A DNA stretch of 7,852 bases, taken from contig JAFKKW010000408.1 of assembly GCA_017304275.1 (NCBI GenBank), positions 1 to 7,852 of the forward strand. Direction: 5' to 3'. Position numbers and translations under genes: made by a program. This document shows positions 5,457 through 7,852 of this stretch, piece by piece (position 1 is the first letter of the stretch; the number at the start of each line of letters is the position of its first letter). Origin of the DNA: Hyphomicrobiales bacterium (GTDB taxonomy: Bacteria; Pseudomonadota; Alphaproteobacteria; Rhizobiales; Hyphomicrobiaceae). The notes beneath the pieces are model-generated. The model saw nothing but the letters and a program-made list of their open reading frames with translations, was not told the origin of the DNA and searched no databases.

Positions 5457-6510
5457 CGAGGGCGTCCGCCTGCGTCCGACGACGGCACGGGCAGCCGAGC
5501 TGCGCGGCCAGCGCCATATCGTGGTTGGTTCGGTCGATAACCCGCCGCCGCCCGGCCCGGACGAGATAACGGTCCGCATCCGCGCCGTCGCGCTCAACCA
5601 TATCGACGTCTGGAGCTGGCGCGGCATGGCCTTCGCCAAGCGCACGTTGCCGATCGTGCTCGGCGCGGAGGCCGCGGGCGAGGTGATCGCCGTAGGCGAT
5701 CAGGTCGACCATCTCTGCCGCGGCGATCTGGTGGCGCTTTACGGCGCAAGGACCTGCGGCGCATGCGCGCCATGCCGCGAAGGCCGCGACAACTTCTGCG
5801 AAGGCACGCCGGCCATGTACGGCTTTCACATCGACGGCTTCCTGCGCGAGCGCGTCAATGTGCCGGCCCGCATCGCCGTCAAGGCGCCGGAAAGCCTCGA
5901 CGCGACCGCCGCCGCCATGGCGCCGATCACGTTCGGCACCGTCGAGCACATGCTGTTCGACAACGCCCGCCTCGAAGCCGGCGAGACGGTGCTCGTTCAC
6001 GCGGGAGGCAGCGGCATTGGAACCGCCGCGATCCAGCTTGCAAAAGCCGCCGGCGCGACCGTGATCACCACCGTGGGCAGCGCCGATAAGGCGAAAAAGG
6101 CTGTGGCGCTCGGCGCCGACCACGTCATCAACTACCGCGAGGAGCGCTTCGAAGGCCGCGTGCGCAAAATAACCGGGCGCCGGGGCGTGGACGTGGTGTT
6201 TGAGCACGTGGGGCCTGAGACGTGGGAAGGCAGCGTCATGTCGCTCAAGCGCGGCGGACGGCTCGTGACCTGCGGATCGACCACCGGCGTGACGGCCCGC
6301 ACCAACCTCTATCTGCTGTTCCAGCATCAGTTGCGCCTCATCGGCAGCTTCGGATGCCGCATGAGCAACATGGCGAGCGTCATGCAGAAGATGGCCGCGG
6401 GCCTCGTCGCGCCGACAATCGACAGCATCATTCGCCTCGACGAGATCGATACGGGCCTGGCGCGGCTCGAGGCGCGTGATGTGTTCGGCAAGATCGTGGT
6501 GACACTTTAG
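5446..6510 (+). CDS. adh2XL: Medium-chain dehydrogenase/reductase, Adh2XL type (probable enoyl reductase)
   Basis: A 354-residue MDR-superfamily oxidoreductase matching the zinc-binding dehydrogenase of the rhizobial acpXL cluster. An N-terminal GroES-like domain (~20-150) contains a structural-zinc set Cys104, Cys107, Cys110 and Cys118 with the classical CX2CX2CX7C spacing. The Rossmann domain carries LVHAGGSGIGTAAIQLA (183-199). The catalytic zinc ligands of alcohol dehydrogenases are missing: the first-Cys region reads ALNHIDVW (49-56) and the GHE motif is GAEAAGEV (73-80). That pattern is typical of quinone-oxidoreductase/enoyl-reductase MDR proteins, so reduction of the 2-enoyl chain is a better guess than alcohol oxidation; this is inference. 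The start at 5446 is set by AAGGA (5433-5437) eight bases upstream; a stop in frame at 5398 and no other start codon exclude alternatives, although the N terminus is about 14 residues longer than I recall for rhizobial homologues. Gaps are 45 bases before and 25 after, within the operon. Confidence 0.9.
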   Translation: MYGSEGVRLRPTTARAAELRGQRHIVVGSVDNPPPPGPDEITVRIRAVALNHIDVWSWRGMAFAKRTLPIVLGAEAAGEVIAVGDQVDHLCRGDLVALYGARTCGACAPCREGRDNFCEGTPAMYGFHIDGFLRERVNVPARIAVKAPESLDATAAAMAPITFGTVEHMLFDNARLEAGETVLVHAGGSGIGTAAIQLAKAAGATVITTVGSADKAKKAVALGADHVINYREERFEGRVRKITGRRGVDVVFEHVGPETWEGSVMSLKRGGRLVTCGSTTGVTARTNLYLLFQHQLRLIGSFGCRMSNMASVMQKMAAGLVAPTIDSIIRLDEIDTGLARLEARDVFGKIVVTL

Positions 6511-6535
6511 CGAGCCGGAATCCGGGACGAGATCG

Positions 6536-7756
6536 ATGGTGGATGAAAACGAGGTCTGGATCACGGGTATCGGTCTCGTGAGCTCGCTCGGTGCCGATGC
6601 CAGGGAGCATGCCGAGAAGCTCTTCGTACGCGATACCGAGATCGCTCCGGTTGTCGACGAGACGCGTTACGCCCCGTACGCCGTGCATCCCCTGGTCCCG
6701 CTCGATTTTTCAAGCCAGATCCTGAGGAAGAGCGATCAGAAGCAGATGGAGCTCTGGCAGCGCATCGGCGTCTATGCCGCCGGGCTCGCGTTATCGGACG
6801 CGGGCATTGCCGGCGATGCCGCGCTGCTCGACCGCACGGATCTCGTCGTCGCGGCGGGAAGCGGCGAGCGCGACACCAAGGTCGACTGCGAGGTGCTCGA
6901 GAGGCTCGGCTCGCGCGAGGATGCCGCGCTGCTTGCCAAGGAAGTTCTGCCGAGCGCGCTCCGCCCGACGCTGTTCCTCGCGCAACTCTCCAACATGCTC
7001 GCCGGAAACATCTCCATCGTCCACAACGTGACCGGCTCCTCGCGCACGTTTATGGGCGAGGAGATGGCCGGCCTCGCGGCGATCGAGAATGCGTTCCGCC
7101 GCATCCGCGCCGGACAGGCCGACCGCATCCTCGTCGGCGGGGCGCTCAACGCCGAGCGGGAAGATCTGCTGCTCGGCTACGAGATCGGCCACAATCTGTG
7201 GCGTGGTCCGCACCGGCCTGTGTGGGAGCGTGGTGAGAAGGGCGGCGGCTTCATTCCCGGCAGCATCGGAGCGTTCGTCGTGCTCGAGGCGCGGGCGTGC
7301 GCTGAGGAGAGGAGCGCAAAACCCTATGCGCGCATCGCGGCCGTGGAGACCGACCGGACAAACCGCGAGCCGGGACAGGTGGTGCACGCGCTGATGCAGC
7401 TTTTTGCGCGCCTCGACGTCGGCCGCGATCCAAGCAGGACGTTGCTCGCGCTGAGCGGGGCGAGCGGTGTCGAGCCGGCGAGCGCAGAGGAGCGGGTCTT
7501 TCTCGCCTCTCTTGCTGCAGAGAACCCGGGGATGACGGCGCGGGCCTATGGCAGCCTGCTCGGGCACGGCGTCGAGGCGCACTTCCCCCTGGGGATTGCA
7601 CTCGCGGCGCTGGCGCTTGCGCGCGGTTCTGCGCCGCCTCCTTTCGGGCAACCCGACATAGAGCGGCCGTTCTCCGGCGCGGTCGCGCGCGTGCTCGTAA
7701 CCGGGGTCGGCCATTGGCGCGGCGAGGGACTTGCGCTTCTCGAGGCCATCCAGTGA
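6536..7756 (+). CDS. FabF2XL-type ketoacyl synthase homologue lacking the catalytic Cys (copy B)
   Basis: A second 406-residue protein of the same type and exact length as the product of 2885-4105, about half identical by eye and alignable almost without gaps. Shared stretches include GERD near 110, LAGNISIVH (155-163), GEEMAG, VGGALNAERED (200-210) and the C-terminal GHWRGEG (392-398). It has the same losses: Val165/Thr166 in place of the nucleophilic Cys, SGASGVEPA (307-315) in place of NAHGTS, no SNKS lysine, with His344 retained. It should therefore be a non-condensing partner, here for the FabF1-type protein that starts seven bases downstream. Base composition and codon use look like the neighbours, so recent transfer is not indicated; an old duplication is more likely. 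ATG 6536 is the only sensible start; the upstream GGGA (6524-6527) is a modest ribosome binding site. In rhizobia lpxXL usually follows adh2XL; here this gene does. Confidence 0.87.
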   Translation: MVDENEVWITGIGLVSSLGADAREHAEKLFVRDTEIAPVVDETRYAPYAVHPLVPLDFSSQILRKSDQKQMELWQRIGVYAAGLALSDAGIAGDAALLDRTDLVVAAGSGERDTKVDCEVLERLGSREDAALLAKEVLPSALRPTLFLAQLSNMLAGNISIVHNVTGSSRTFMGEEMAGLAAIENAFRRIRAGQADRILVGGALNAEREDLLLGYEIGHNLWRGPHRPVWERGEKGGGFIPGSIGAFVVLEARACAEERSAKPYARIAAVETDRTNREPGQVVHALMQLFARLDVGRDPSRTLLALSGASGVEPASAEERVFLASLAAENPGMTARAYGSLLGHGVEAHFPLGIALAALALARGSAPPPFGQPDIERPFSGAVARVLVTGVGHWRGEGLALLEAIQ

Positions 7757-7763
7757 GGACGCC

Positions 7764-7852
7764 ATGAGCGACGCCTACCAGGACAACAAGGGCCGCCCAC
7801 GGGTCGTCGTGACGGGCATGGGACTCGTCACGTCGCTCGGACAGGGAAAGGC
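7764..7852 (+). CDS. 3-oxoacyl-ACP synthase II, FabF1XL type (copy B), N-terminal fragment cut by the window
   Basis: Only the first 29 full codons are visible: MSDAYQDNK, GRPRVVVTGMG, LVTSLGQGK. The VVVTGMGLVTSLG stretch is the standard N-terminal strand-loop of FabF proteins and matches FabF1XL copy A (GRPVVVVTGIGLVTSLG) with the same nine-residue lead. It follows copy B of fabF2XL by seven bases, and the TGAGG formed by that gene's stop (7754-7758) serves as its ribosome binding site. Catalytic residues lie beyond the window, so whether this copy is active cannot be seen. Confidence 0.85.
   Translation, partial: MSDAYQDNKGRPRVVVTGMGLVTSLGQGK

Noticed and set aside
4465..6564. A 699-codon open frame on the minus strand opposite fabF1XL, adh2XL and the intergenic gaps.
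   Set aside because: It is the antisense shadow of GC-rich genes: Asp/Arg/His/Gly/Ala-rich, no recognisable domain, no ribosome binding site, while the plus strand carries clear conserved families over the same bases.
6536..7756. Copy B FabF2 as a decayed pseudogene because the catalytic Cys is missing.
   Set aside because: The frame is intact, has exactly the length of copy A, and shares the same non-catalytic substitutions, which points to a kept non-condensing role.
1..7852. Search for tRNA genes, CRISPR arrays, insertion sequences, attachment sites and direct repeats.
   Set aside because: Nothing convincing was seen; the similarity between the two KAS pairs is gene paralogy, not a recent nucleotide-level repeat.

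Overview
The window is GC-rich (roughly two-thirds by eye), fully coding except for one 176-base gap, and reads as alphaproteobacterial, most likely Hyphomicrobiales (Rhizobiales). The main evidence is a recognisable copy of the cluster that builds the very-long-chain (omega-1)-hydroxy fatty acid of rhizobial lipid A: the special acyl carrier protein AcpXL, a FabZ-type dehydratase, two ketoacyl synthases (FabF2XL and FabF1XL types) and a zinc-binding-type dehydrogenase (Adh2XL type), in the order known from Rhizobium and Sinorhizobium. No genus is assigned.

Layout. On the minus strand, positions 1-716 hold the first 238 codons of a gene that looks like an FkbH-like HAD-IIIC protein. It is preceded by a MaoC hot-dog dehydratase/SDR ketoreductase fusion at 728-1948, whose stop codon touches the Shine-Dalgarno sequence of the FkbH-like gene. 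Positions 1949-2124 are a divergent control region with two small palindromes, a TTGACT box and a strong GC-rich hairpin ahead of acpXL. On the plus strand follow acpXL (2125-2406), fabZXL (2421-2888), fabF2XL copy A (2885-4105), fabF1XL copy A (4117-5400), adh2XL (5446-6510), a second fabF2XL-type gene, copy B (6536-7756), and the first 89 bases of a second fabF1XL-type gene, copy B (7764 to the end). Gaps are 45 bases or shorter, with overlaps, so this is one operon that continues past the window.

How the genes work together. AcpXL carries the growing chain. FabF1 has the complete Cys-His-His/Lys set and should do the condensation. FabF2 lacks the nucleophilic Cys and the first His, and looks like a non-condensing partner comparable to the chain-length factor of type II polyketide synthases. 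FabZ dehydrates, and the MDR protein, which has lost the catalytic zinc ligands, is a plausible enoyl reductase. No ketoreductase lies on the plus strand; the divergent MaoC-SDR fusion could supply one, plus a second dehydratase.

The unusual points are: (1) a second FabF2/FabF1 pair placed directly after adh2XL, where lpxXL sits in the rhizobial cluster; (2) the loss of catalytic residues in both FabF2 copies, including the C-terminal glycine-rich loop; (3) the divergent MaoC-SDR plus FkbH-like pair beside a lipid A fatty-acid cluster; (4) a long hairpin in the presumed acpXL leader; (5) a 19-codon mini-ORF bridging fabF1 and adh.
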